Assembly: GCA_033283335.1 (NCBI GenBank)
Contig: JAWMQP010000010.1
Coordinates: 1 to 64,000 of the forward strand
Length of the DNA: 64,000 nt
Origin: Pseudomaricurvus sp033283335
Lineage (GTDB): Bacteria > Pseudomonadota > Gammaproteobacteria > Pseudomonadales > Cellvibrionaceae
Direction: 5' to 3'
Both the position numbers and the translations under genes were made by a program. Below the pieces are notes generated by a model that was not told where the DNA came from, did not search any database, and was given only the letters and a program-made list of their open reading frames with translations. This document shows, one piece after another, positions 52,499 through 61,412 of this stretch. Position 1 is the stretch's first letter; each line of letters opens with the position of its first letter.

Positions 52499-52765
52499 CA
52501 AAAAAACCGCAACATCCGTGATTTAACTGTCTCAGACGCCCCAATGGTGTGCGCTGTATTGCGCTTTCCATTATGATTGGCGCCTTCCAGCGATCTTTTG
52601 TGTGGCTTTGTGTTCGGTCAGGCTGTGCCCGGCCCTGACAACAAAATTGAAGCCAATCAGGGTTTACAATTCTTGGCTTGATGAAAGGTGACCGCTGGGT
52701 TGAAAGTGGTCACAAGGCGCAGTGGGGTTCAATCGTCACAGCGCTATCCTAGGATGCTTTAAGAG

Positions 52766-53980
52766 ATGACGATGTTGCAACGTTTCAGGGAATATCTGCG
52801 CTATATCTGGTCCAACAAAAATTACCGTTTGTCCTTTTACCTTGGGGGCTTGGTACTCGCCTGGCTGCTGAGCGGGCTGGTGGTGTCGTCCGATGCAAAA
52901 AAAGAGGAGACGACCGCGCCAAAGCCCATCGAAGAAAGCAAAGTGCTGGTACAGGCGCGGTTTGTGGACTCTGAATCCTATCAGCCCAAAGTTCATGTCA
53001 GGGCTCGAACGGAAGCCAATAGGCTGGTGTCCCTGCGCTCCGAATTGAGCGGCCGCATCGTGGCCCTGAGTGCTGAGGAGGGCAGTCAGGTGGGCAAAGG
53101 GGATGTGGTCTGTGAGTTGGCGCTGGAAGATCGTCAGTTGCGTTATCAGGAGGCCAACTCTGCCGTTGCGCAGGCGCAACTGGAGTACGATGGATCCCTG
53201 CGACTCAAAAGTGGCGGTTACCAGTCGGATACGGCCATTGCCGCTGCCAAGGCGCGGCTGGACAGCGCCAAAGCGGCTCTGCTGCGGAGCAAGATCGACT
53301 TGGAAAACACCAAAATACGGGCACCATTTGACGGCATAATCGATCGTCATTCGGTGGAGATCGGCGATTTTATGGACCGCGGCGATGAGTGTGCGGTGCT
53401 GGTGGACCTCGATCCGTTGATCATCCGCGGGCAGGTATCGGAGCTGGAAGTGGGGCGTTTGCACCGAGGCATTCAGGCCTATGCCCAGTTGCTCACTGGT
53501 CAGCAGGTCACCGGTAAGGTGTCGCTGGTCGGACTTGAAGCTGACGCTGTCACCCGCACTTTCCCGCTGGAAGTGAAAATCCCCAATGCCGAGCTGAAGC
53601 TGCGCAGCGGCATCACCGCAGAATTGGTCATTCCTTCCGAGCCAGTGCAAGCCCATCAGATTGCCTCGTCGCTGCTGTCACTGGATGATGACGGCCGGGT
53701 CGGTGTCCGGGTGTTGTCGGATCAACACCGGGTCAAGTTTATCAATGTGAACTTGATCGGTGATGGTGATCGCGGTGTCTGGGTTACCGGTTTGCCGGAG
53801 CGCACTCTGTTGATTACCGTAGGACAGGAATATGTCAGTCCGGGTGAGCTGGTCGATGTGGTCATCGAAGAGAATACCCGCGAGGCCTCTGGCCTGGCTA
53901 CTCACGCCTCAAAGGCTGTGCCGGTCAATGCTGGCGCAGACTCCCATGAGGAACAGACGGCGGGAACCTCTGGCTTATGA
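52766..53980 (+). CDS. RND efflux periplasmic adaptor (membrane fusion protein)
   Basis: A 404-residue adaptor. One N-terminal membrane segment (SFYLGGLVLAWLLSGLVV) anchors it. It has the lipoyl-like halves (LRSELSGRIVALSAEEGSQVGKGDVVCEL and TKIRAPFDGIIDRHSVEIGDFMDRGDECAVLVD) flanking a helical hairpin, then the beta-barrel domain (IIRGQVSELEVGRL). It would link the RND pump to an outer-membrane channel that is not encoded here. Its TGA overlaps the ATG of the pump gene (ATGA), so the two are translated together. Confidence 0.93.
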   Translation: MTMLQRFREYLRYIWSNKNYRLSFYLGGLVLAWLLSGLVVSSDAKKEETTAPKPIEESKVLVQARFVDSESYQPKVHVRARTEANRLVSLRSELSGRIVALSAEEGSQVGKGDVVCELALEDRQLRYQEANSAVAQAQLEYDGSLRLKSGGYQSDTAIAAAKARLDSAKAALLRSKIDLENTKIRAPFDGIIDRHSVEIGDFMDRGDECAVLVDLDPLIIRGQVSELEVGRLHRGIQAYAQLLTGQQVTGKVSLVGLEADAVTRTFPLEVKIPNAELKLRSGITAELVIPSEPVQAHQIASSLLSLDDDGRVGVRVLSDQHRVKFINVNLIGDGDRGVWVTGLPERTLLITVGQEYVSPGELVDVVIEENTREASGLATHASKAVPVNAGADSHEEQTAGTSGL

Positions 53981-56900
53981 ATCTGCTTGCCCATGCGGTC
54001 AGTCACTACCGCAGTACGTTTTGCATTCTGGCCCTCATTATCATTGCCGGGCTGTTCAGTTATAACCACATGCCGGTTGAGGCCAACCCGGAAGTTCAGG
54101 TGCCTTATGTGTATGTGGGGGTGACGCTCGATGGTGTGTCGCCGGAAGATGGCGCCCGATTGCTGGCCCGTCCCATTGAGCAGGAACTGCGATCACTGGA
54201 AGGGCTCGATGAAATCATCGCCACCAGTCAGGAGTCTCGCGTCACCATTCTGGTGAAATTCGAAGTGGGTGCGGTGGAGGCCGATAAAGCGGTCCAGGAA
54301 GTTCGCAATGCCATTGACCGGGCCAAGGCCGAAATGCCGAGTGATACCGATGAGCCCGTGGTGGAGGAAATTTCTGCGGCTGATATGCCCTCCATTACCG
54401 TCGCCCTGACCCCTGAGCTGGGAACCCACGAACGGGTACTTTACCAGACCGCCAAAATGCTCCAGCGGGAGATCGAATCGCTCAGTGATGTGTTGGAAGC
54501 CAAGCTGGTAGGTCACCGGGAAGAAGTGGTGGAAGCCCTGATCAATCCGTCGCGGTTGGAGAATTACAACATCACCAGCGATCAATTGATCAATGCCATC
54601 CTCGGCAATAACCTGCTGGTGCCGGCCGGCCAGCTGGACACCGGCAAGGGTAAGTTCTCCGTCAAAGTCCCCGGCCTGATTGAAACCTATCAGGACGTCT
54701 TCGCCATTCCGGTCAAATCCACCCCGCAAGGGGTGGTGACGCTGGGCGATGTCACCGAGATACGACGCACTTTCAAGGACGCTGACAGTTTCACTACCGT
54801 CAACACTCGCCCGGCGATGCTGCTGGAGGTCGAAAAACGCACCGGCAGTAATCAAATCAAGGTATCCAGCGATGTGCGCGAGCTGGTTGAGCGGTTGCGC
54901 GATCGCATTCCGCCCGGGGTCAAGGTGTCCTATGCCCTGGATCAGTCCGACTATTCCCTCGAAATGGTCTCGGAAATGTCGGGCAATATTGTCACGGCGA
55001 TGGCCCTGGTGATGGTGATTGTGGTGGCGGCCCTGGGGTTTCGCTCTGGTCTGTTGGTAGGGCTGGGTATTCCGTTTTCGCTGCTGATGTCCCTGATCTG
55101 GTTGGATCATCTCAGCTTTTCTTTCAACTTCATGGTGATGTTCGGCATGATGCTGGCGCTGGGTATGTTGATTGACGGCTCCATTGTCATCACCGAATTT
55201 GCCGACCGCAAAATGGCGGAGGGCCTCAGCAGTCGCGCGGCCTATAGCATTTCCGTAAAACGCATGTTGTGGCCGGTGGTGGCTTCCACGGCGACCACCC
55301 TGGCGGCGTTTTTGCCGATGATGTTTTGGCCGGGGGTTGCCGGAGACTTTATGCGCTATTTGCCGGTCACGGTGTTCAGCGTGCTGATTTCTTCACTGTT
55401 GTATGCGCTCTTTTTTGCGCCGGTCATTGGTTCGCTGATGGGCAAGAGCGCGATGGATCTCGAGGTGCAGAATTATCTGCGCAGCTTGGAGAGTGAATCG
55501 CCAACCCAGTTGCCTGGCCATACCGGCCGTTACGCCCGCGCATTGGCCTGGTGCCTGCGCCGACCAGTGGTGTTTTTCCTGTTTACCCTGCTGGTATTAG
55601 TGATGATTTTCATGGCCTATGGTCGCTTCAATAACGGCATGATGTTTTTTGCCGACACGGAAGAAAAATACGGCACGGTGACGGTGCAGGCCATGGGCAA
55701 TCTGTCGGTGGAAGAGGCCCGTACCATTGTTATGGACGTTGAACGGCGCGTACTCGCGGTCGAGGAGGTTCAGTCCACTTACGCTTCCAGCGGTGGGGGA
55801 TTGGGCCCCAGGGAGTCTACAAAGGATGAAATTGGTACCATCACGGTTGAGTTGAAAGACCCAAAAACCCTGGCCATCTCGACCCGCGAAGCGATGGAGA
55901 AAATCAGGGCGGTGACGTCCAATATTCCCGGCATACTGGTGTCGGCCCGTCTCATGGAGGGGGGGCCACCGGTGGGGCGACCGATTCAAGTGCAGCTGGA
56001 GTCGAATGACAGTGACAAGTTATTAGCGGCAGCCCTGCAAGTTCGTCGGCACCTGGAAACCGGTATGACCGGGCTGCGAGACATCACAGATACCACGCCC
56101 CTGCCTGGCATTGAGTGGGAGATGAAAGTGGATCGCTCGCGGGCGGCCCAGGCCGGCGTCAATGTGGTGGAAGTGGGACGAGCGGTACAGCTGGTGACCA
56201 ATGGGGTAAGGCTGGGAGAATACCGGCCGGATGACTCCGACGAAGAGGTGGAAATTCGTGTGCGCTATCCCGTGGATCTGCGCGGTATCAACGTACTGGA
56301 TGATTTACGGGTGAACACTTCCAGCGGCCCGGTTCCCATCGGCAGCTTTGTGCAGCGGGTCGCCCAACCGAAAGTGGATAAAGTTGAGCGCATCGACGCC
56401 ATTCAGGTGATGACGGTCAAGGCGGATGTGGCCCAGGGCGTGCTGGCTGATGATAAGGTGAAGGAAGTGCAGCAGTGGCTGGACGAAAATCCGCTGGACA
56501 GCGCTGTCAAAGTGGTTTTCCGCGGCGCCAATGAAGAGCAGGAAAAATCCATGCAATTCCTGGCGGTGGCCTTTTCACTGGCTCTGTTCTTGATGTTTGT
56601 GCTGCTGGTGACTCAGTTCAACAGTTTTTATCAGGGGCTGTTGATCCTCAGTGCGGTGATTATGTCCACCGCTGGGGTGCTGTTGGGTTTGCTGCTGACC
56701 GGGCAGGTATTCAGTACGATCCTCACCGGGGTGGGCGTGGTGGCGCTGGCGGGTATTGTGGTCAACAACAATATTGTGCTGATTGACACTTACAATTTTG
56801 TCCGCAAGGAAAACAAGGATTTGTCTGATAAACAGGCGGTCATTTCCGCCTGTGCCCAGCGTTTGCGGCCGGTGTTCCTTACCACAGCCACCACCGTGCT

Positions 56901-57183
56901 GGGGTTGTTGCCCATCAGCATGGCGGTCAGTATTGACCTGGTCGGTCGCGACATAGTGGTCGATGGCATGATCACCTCCATGTTTCAACCGCTGGCCAGC
57001 GCCATTGTCTTTGGGCTGATCTTTTCCACAGTGCTGACGCTGTTGGTGACCCCGGTCATGCTGCTGTTACCCCGGCGCTTGCTGTTCTTGTTCAGGCTGT
57101 ATGTCCAGCCGTTGTACCAGCCTGTGTGGGAACGCGTGAGTAAAAGCTGGCATAAATTGAAGGCCCAATCCCGGACTGAATAA
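53977..57183 (+). CDS. RND-family efflux permease
   Basis: A 1068-residue inner-membrane pump of the AcrB/HAE type, with 12 expected membrane helices in two repeats and two large periplasmic loops. Seen features are LLARPIEQELRSLEGLDEI, the first-half GMLIDGSIVITEFADRKM in helix 4, and the VVNNNIVLIDTYNFVR block in helix 10. In AcrB the helix-4 relay reads VDDAIVV with two Asp; here it is IDGSIV with one, which may change proton coupling. Substrate is unknown. It forms an operon with the adaptor and has no outer-membrane factor beside it. Confidence 0.93.
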   Translation: MNLLAHAVSHYRSTFCILALIIIAGLFSYNHMPVEANPEVQVPYVYVGVTLDGVSPEDGARLLARPIEQELRSLEGLDEIIATSQESRVTILVKFEVGAVEADKAVQEVRNAIDRAKAEMPSDTDEPVVEEISAADMPSITVALTPELGTHERVLYQTAKMLQREIESLSDVLEAKLVGHREEVVEALINPSRLENYNITSDQLINAILGNNLLVPAGQLDTGKGKFSVKVPGLIETYQDVFAIPVKSTPQGVVTLGDVTEIRRTFKDADSFTTVNTRPAMLLEVEKRTGSNQIKVSSDVRELVERLRDRIPPGVKVSYALDQSDYSLEMVSEMSGNIVTAMALVMVIVVAALGFRSGLLVGLGIPFSLLMSLIWLDHLSFSFNFMVMFGMMLALGMLIDGSIVITEFADRKMAEGLSSRAAYSISVKRMLWPVVASTATTLAAFLPMMFWPGVAGDFMRYLPVTVFSVLISSLLYALFFAPVIGSLMGKSAMDLEVQNYLRSLESESPTQLPGHTGRYARALAWCLRRPVVFFLFTLLVLVMIFMAYGRFNNGMMFFADTEEKYGTVTVQAMGNLSVEEARTIVMDVERRVLAVEEVQSTYASSGGGLGPRESTKDEIGTITVELKDPKTLAISTREAMEKIRAVTSNIPGILVSARLMEGGPPVGRPIQVQLESNDSDKLLAAALQVRRHLETGMTGLRDITDTTPLPGIEWEMKVDRSRAAQAGVNVVEVGRAVQLVTNGVRLGEYRPDDSDEEVEIRVRYPVDLRGINVLDDLRVNTSSGPVPIGSFVQRVAQPKVDKVERIDAIQVMTVKADVAQGVLADDKVKEVQQWLDENPLDSAVKVVFRGANEEQEKSMQFLAVAFSLALFLMFVLLVTQFNSFYQGLLILSAVIMSTAGVLLGLLLTGQVFSTILTGVGVVALAGIVVNNNIVLIDTYNFVRKENKDLSDKQAVISACAQRLRPVFLTTATTVLGLLPISMAVSIDLVGRDIVVDGMITSMFQPLASAIVFGLIFSTVLTLLVTPVMLLLPRRLLFLFRLYVQPLYQPVWERVSKSWHKLKAQSRTE

Positions 57184-57266
57184 ATACCCGGCCTGGGGGA
57201 GAAAGCTGCCAAAGTGGGTCGATTCGTTGTACATTAGGCGTTTTTGTTCAGCGGATCGGCACACCC

Positions 57267-57923
57267 ATGTCACTGAAGTTTGAAGATATCCGGCTACAGC
57301 CGGGTTATCCGGTGCAGTTGCAGGCCGGCGGGCTGGAAGGCCAGGCTCAAAAGCTCACCAGTCGATACTTAGGCTCAATACCGGGCAAATACCTGTTGCT
57401 GTCCCATCCTCGCAATGTGCGCTTGCGCGCCGGGCAAAAGCTGGTGGTTCAGGCCATGGTGGCCAATGGCATTGCAATCTTTCCCATCACGGTGGAGTCC
57501 GTCATGGCGGCTCCGGTGCCCATGCTGTTTGTTTCCTACCCGGCCACCGTTACTGTCAAAGCCATTCGCGGCGCTACCCGGGTCAATGTCTCGCTGCCGT
57601 TAGCCACCACCAACACCAGCAGCATGGATGAAATCAGCCTGAGCGGGCGCTTTGTTGATATCAGTACCTCCGGTGCCAAAATCGAGCTGGAAGCTGTGGT
57701 TGGCGAGGTTGGCGACAAGTTGATACTGACCGCGACAGTGGACGTGGCCAATCATTTGCGTGAACTGCGCTTGCCGGCCATCATCCGGGCGCGGACTGAC
57801 CGCAGCACCAAGGAGCAGGAAGAGGCGTTTCCAGCGGTCTACGGCGTAGAGTTTTGCGATATTGATGACTCGAATCTGCTGTTGCTCCACGCCTATGTCT
57901 ATCGCACCATGGCAGAGCAGTAA
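57267..57923 (+). CDS. PilZ-domain c-di-GMP receptor (YcgR-like)
   Basis: A 218-residue protein. The N-terminal ~100 residues form a YcgR/PilZN-like beta domain (FEDIRLQPGYPVQLQAGG). The PilZ domain follows with the c-di-GMP residues in IRGATRV (Rx3R) and DISTSGAKIE (D/NxSxxG), both intact. It should bind c-di-GMP and act on the flagellar motor or surface structures. The next gene starts 8 bases after the stop, so it heads a three-gene run with two proteins of unknown function. Confidence 0.9.
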   Translation: MSLKFEDIRLQPGYPVQLQAGGLEGQAQKLTSRYLGSIPGKYLLLSHPRNVRLRAGQKLVVQAMVANGIAIFPITVESVMAAPVPMLFVSYPATVTVKAIRGATRVNVSLPLATTNTSSMDEISLSGRFVDISTSGAKIELEAVVGEVGDKLILTATVDVANHLRELRLPAIIRARTDRSTKEQEEAFPAVYGVEFCDIDDSNLLLLHAYVYRTMAEQ

Positions 57924-57931
57924 CACGAGCG

Positions 57932-58642
57932 ATGAGCATGATGCGTGTATTGTCGGCTAGACCGCCATCCCTCTGTTGCCGTTTCTGGCGCCGAAGTGTG
58001 TTGCGAGCGCTGGTCGTGAGTCTGTTGTCGGGCGGTGCCTGGGCTGTTGATGAGGCGGTGTTGTGGTTGCCGCTGAGTCAGCAGAAACTTTACCCGCGTC
58101 TTTATCAGCTGGCCCTGCAGCTGGAAAACACCCCGCGGTGTGAGAAGGTGATCAGTGGCAAATTGCACGAGGCCAGCCAGGCCTCTGGGGCGATGCGTTT
58201 TTTCTTTGTCTGTCGGGATGACGAGTTTCGCAGCTACTCGGTGTTGGCTGATCCGCACAGAGATTCCTTTGAGTACCCGTTACAGATCATGCCGCCGGAA
58301 CGCGATCTGGCCGCAGAGCGACGTGCTCTGTTGCAGTTTGGACGCCAGCAATGTGAGTCGTTGTTTGCCGACAAAACCCGTTACATGCGCGAACTGACCC
58401 GTTTGACTCCTGCCTTGAATGACGTTGAGTTCGATCCTGTTGGGTCGCCGGCCGACGGCTGGCAGTTCCAGGTGGATTTTGACGCAGTTGACCTTCAGCG
58501 CCGGCCATTGCAGTACCGGGCACTATGCCAGGTGCGCGAAATGCCGGTTGAGAGCAGTGAAGAGGACCTGCCTTTGCAGGAGCGAACCCGTGTTGAGATG
58601 TCCATCAAGCCGCGCTTAACTGCCGCACCCACTACCCGGTAG
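57932..58642 (+). CDS. Hypothetical exported protein, 236 aa
   Basis: A protein I do not recognise. The first ~38 residues are a long, Arg-rich signal peptide ending GGAWA. The mature part starts VDEAVLWLPLSQQKLYPRLYQLALQLENTP and contains five Cys, including RCEKV, FFVCRDDEF and QCESLF. The protein is likely periplasmic. It lies 8 bases after the PilZ gene and 8 bases before the next gene, so the three are one operon and a role in c-di-GMP-controlled envelope function is suggested. Confidence 0.65.
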   Translation: MSMMRVLSARPPSLCCRFWRRSVLRALVVSLLSGGAWAVDEAVLWLPLSQQKLYPRLYQLALQLENTPRCEKVISGKLHEASQASGAMRFFFVCRDDEFRSYSVLADPHRDSFEYPLQIMPPERDLAAERRALLQFGRQQCESLFADKTRYMRELTRLTPALNDVEFDPVGSPADGWQFQVDFDAVDLQRRPLQYRALCQVREMPVESSEEDLPLQERTRVEMSIKPRLTAAPTTR

Positions 58643-58650
58643 ATCCAGTC

Positions 58651-59460
58651 ATGTTTTTTCTGAAAGCTTCGTTTATACGCCTCTACGGGTTATTGGCCCT
58701 GATGGTTTGTGGCTGGAGTCTGTGGCGTCTGCTCGGCCACAGTGAGTGGTTGTGGTTGGCTCCCTTGCTGGTTTGGGGGCCGCTGTGGCTGCTGAATGCG
58801 TGTCGCTACCTCTGGTGCAATGTGGCCTATCGGGATGAGCGGGAGGCGCCGGTGATGGCCCTGGCCCTGATCGGGATGGCTTTAGCGCTGCTGACTGGCG
58901 AGCGCGACCTGTTGTTGTGGACGACCCTGTTGGGGTTGTTTTGCCTGTTGTTCTACGTGCTTCTGGCCTCCGCGTTGACCCGCGGTGTGCGTGAAAGTCT
59001 GGGTGACCCGCAGCAGCTGCCGAACCTGGGCTTCCAGGATGCGCAGGGAAAATCCGCCAGCCTGCCGACAGATGGCGAGCCGCGTTTGCTCGTTTTCTTT
59101 CACAGCTCAGCAAACCCCTACAGTCGCATGAATGCCCGCGAGTTGCAGTCGTTGGTTGAGCGGGAATTGCTGCCGCCGGCCGCGCTGGTGTGTGTATTTC
59201 CCGACCGTCTGCCCGGCTGGAGTCAGGCGCTGTGTTCTAGAGGTGTAAACTGCTGGGTGGACCGAGAAGGGCACAGCTGCGGGCAGTTGGGGCTATGGTT
59301 GCGCGGCGGAGCCAGCGGCCTGTTTGCAGGCAACGCATTACGCCCGGCGGTCGCAATCGTGGGGCCACAGAATAAGGTCGAGCACTGGCAGGTGGCGGCT
59401 AATTACCGTATGCCCCCCTGCCTGACGGACTTGAGTCACAAGCTGCGAGCCCTGCGTTAA
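58651..59460 (+). CDS. Membrane protein with a thioredoxin/AhpC-like domain lacking the catalytic Cys
   Basis: A 269-residue protein with about 4 N-terminal membrane segments (residues ~8-30, 35-50, 68-84 and 88-112) and a C-terminal domain resembling the peroxiredoxin/thioredoxin fold: LPNLGFQDAQGKSASLPTDGEP then LLVFFHSSANPYSRMNARELQ. Where redox-active members have a Cys, this one has Ser (HSSANPYS), so classic thiol chemistry is unlikely unless other Cys (CSRGVNCW, HSCGQLG, PPCLTDL) take over. It is last in the PilZ operon. Confidence 0.6.
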   Translation: MFFLKASFIRLYGLLALMVCGWSLWRLLGHSEWLWLAPLLVWGPLWLLNACRYLWCNVAYRDEREAPVMALALIGMALALLTGERDLLLWTTLLGLFCLLFYVLLASALTRGVRESLGDPQQLPNLGFQDAQGKSASLPTDGEPRLLVFFHSSANPYSRMNARELQSLVERELLPPAALVCVFPDRLPGWSQALCSRGVNCWVDREGHSCGQLGLWLRGGASGLFAGNALRPAVAIVGPQNKVEHWQVAANYRMPPCLTDLSHKLRALR

Positions 59461-59507
59461 TGCTCAAGCTCGAAGGAGCCTAAGCCGCCAGTGTCTAGCG
59501 GTTCTCT

Positions 59508-59541
59508 ATTGTTTACAAGGCACCATTGTCTACAAGGCACC
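59508..59541. repeat. 17-bp tandem duplication at a gene end
   Basis: ATTGTTTACAAGGCACC and ATTGTCTACAAGGCACC lie in direct succession (16 of 17 identical). The stop codon of the gene at 59530-59931 lies in the second unit. Confidence 0.85.
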
Positions 59542-59931
59542 GTTGGGTAAAAAACGGTTGTCCGAGTGCTGCTTGATCCACAGCAACAGGTCTTTATCGG
59601 GCGGTGCCTGGCGCAGCCTGAGGGCTTTCACCAACCACACCACGGGTGACTCAGCGCCCGCTTCCCAACCGCTGAGTTGCATTTCTGCCAGGGTAAAAAA
59701 GCGTACCAAATGCCGTAACTCTTCGTCACTGAACTGCTCGCTCACCTCATTCCAGGCCTGTCGCGGCTGCCGCATCAGGGGGGCTTGCTGAACCTTTTCT
59801 TCGCTGCTCAGTTGTTGGTCGAGGTTGTCCAGTTGATCCGTTTCACTGAGGGCGATAAAGCGTCGCAGACACTGTGGGTCGATGGCAAAGCTTGGGCTGT
59901 GGGCATTGGGGTCCCAGGCACCTATGGTCAT
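59530..59931 (-). CDS. Hypothetical protein, 133 aa
   Basis: A cytosolic helical protein I do not recognise. Its middle (FSDEELRHLVRFFTLAEMQLSGWEAGAESPVVWLVKALRLRQ) looks conserved in character, with aromatic and acidic residues, and the end is LLLWIKQHSDNRFLPNGAL. It is divergent from dinB. There is no signal peptide, membrane segment or Cys pair. Possibly a small conserved gammaproteobacterial family. Confidence 0.65.
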   Translation of the reverse strand: MTIGAWDPNAHSPSFAIDPQCLRRFIALSETDQLDNLDQQLSSEEKVQQAPLMRQPRQAWNEVSEQFSDEELRHLVRFFTLAEMQLSGWEAGAESPVVWLVKALRLRQAPPDKDLLLWIKQHSDNRFLPNGAL

Positions 59932-60065
59932 AATATTCTCTCTATGTCTTCCCTGCTAAGCGAGGGCCAGCTCTCGGGGCTGTGTGGGCGGGGGAGAATT
60001 ATACCGCGTTCTCAAGGGGAAATCGGCCCATAAAGATTGGCCTCTCAATATCGGCCTGGGTTAAA

Positions 60066-60081
60066 CTGTATAAATAAACAG
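60066..60081. promoter_or_regulatory. LexA box (SOS operator) of dinB
   Basis: CTGTATAAATAAACAG fits CTGT-N8-ACAG and has the AT-rich centre of strong LexA sites. It lies 22 bases before the dinB ATG, where LexA would block transcription. Confidence 0.9.
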
Positions 60082-60102
60082 TTTTAGGTGTTGCGATTCA
60101 TT

Positions 60103-61248
60103 ATGGGCGAGAGTTCCCACCGCAAAATTATTCACATTGATGCGGACTGCTTCTTTGCTGCCATTGAAATGCGTGATGATCCATCTCTGCGTGGCCGTCC
60201 CATGGCGGTGGGCGGACGCCCCGACAAGCGCGGGGTGATATCGACCAGCAATTACGAAGCGCGGCGCTTTGGTGTGCGCTCGGCAATGGCATCAGCTCAT
60301 GCCATGCGCCTGTGCCCGGAACTCATGATTGTGCCCCATAACATGACCAAATACCGTGAGGCCTCACAGGTCATGCGGGCCATTTTTTTCGATTATACGG
60401 AGTTGGTCGAACCCCTCTCACTGGATGAGGCCTTTTTGGATGTGAGTGACTGTCAGCAGCTGCAGGGCAGTGCCACACGGATCGCTGAAGACATTCGCCG
60501 TCGTGTTGCACAATCATTGGATATCACCGTCTCGGCTGGAGTAGCGCCGAATAAATTTATTGCCAAAGTGGCCAGCGATTGGCAAAAGCCCGATGGGTTG
60601 ACTGTGGTGACGCCCGCCGGGGTCGAGGCCTTTGTGCGGCAGCTACCGGTCGAGCGCATCTACGGTGTTGGCAAGGTTACCGCGGATAAGATGCATCGCC
60701 TGGGCATAAAAACCTGTGGGGACTTGCGCAGTTACTCGGTGATTGAGTTGAGCGAGGCGTTCGGCAGTTTTGGTCCGCGTTTGCATGAGCTGTGTCGAGG
60801 TGAGGACAGCCGACCAGTGCGCCCCAGTCGTCGCCGTAAGTCTCTCAGTGTCGAACACACCTATGAGCGGGACCTGGGTTCAGTGGATGCCTGCTTACAG
60901 CAATTGCCGTCGCTGTTTTTGCAGTTGCGCGAGCGTTTGAGGCGCCTGGACGGCAGTGCCAAGCAGGGACGGGATGGCCCAACACCACCAGGTGCTCAAG
61001 GGACCAGTGACAGGGACGTCAGTGATTATCGAATCGTCAAGGGCTTTGTCAAAATCAAGTTCGATGATTTCACCAGTACCACTCTGGAGCGCGTCGGCAC
61101 GGGCGCTTGCTTAAGCGACTATCAGCAATTGCTGCAAGAGGCTTTTGAACGAGGCCGGCGGCCCGTACGTTTAATAGGGCTGGGTGTACGGTTTGTGGAC
61201 TTAAAAGAGGATGAGGGTTTCGTTCAGCTGGATTTTTTTGAAAATTGA
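60103..61248 (+). CDS. dinB: DNA polymerase IV (Y family)
   Basis: A 381-residue translesion polymerase induced by DNA damage. The start is the ATG at 60103 (MGESSHRKIIHIDADCFFAAIE). The catalytic acidic residues are in HIDADCFF and SLDEAFLDVS. TSNYEARRFGVRSAM and the helix-hairpin-helix region VERIYGVGKVTADKMHRLGI are conserved, and the little-finger domain has VKIKFDDFTSTTLE. It is about 30 residues longer than E. coli DinB because of a Gly/Pro/Asp-rich insertion at ~280-308. The tail QLDFFEN resembles the clamp-binding motif. The LexA box upstream shows SOS control. Confidence 0.97.
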   Translation: MGESSHRKIIHIDADCFFAAIEMRDDPSLRGRPMAVGGRPDKRGVISTSNYEARRFGVRSAMASAHAMRLCPELMIVPHNMTKYREASQVMRAIFFDYTELVEPLSLDEAFLDVSDCQQLQGSATRIAEDIRRRVAQSLDITVSAGVAPNKFIAKVASDWQKPDGLTVVTPAGVEAFVRQLPVERIYGVGKVTADKMHRLGIKTCGDLRSYSVIELSEAFGSFGPRLHELCRGEDSRPVRPSRRRKSLSVEHTYERDLGSVDACLQQLPSLFLQLRERLRRLDGSAKQGRDGPTPPGAQGTSDRDVSDYRIVKGFVKIKFDDFTSTTLERVGTGACLSDYQQLLQEAFERGRRPVRLIGLGVRFVDLKEDEGFVQLDFFEN

Positions 61249-61412
61249 GAAATACTTTATTCTGCTTTTTGGCGGCGCAAAGTGGCCATTGAGGGAGTTT
61301 AAGCGACATTTCACAAGAGTTTGCCACTGTCAATTCTAGTCATTTTTTTTCTGGCCACTATAATCCCGCGCCCAAGTAAATTATCGCGAGAACACAGCAG
61401 AGGTAGCCCTGG

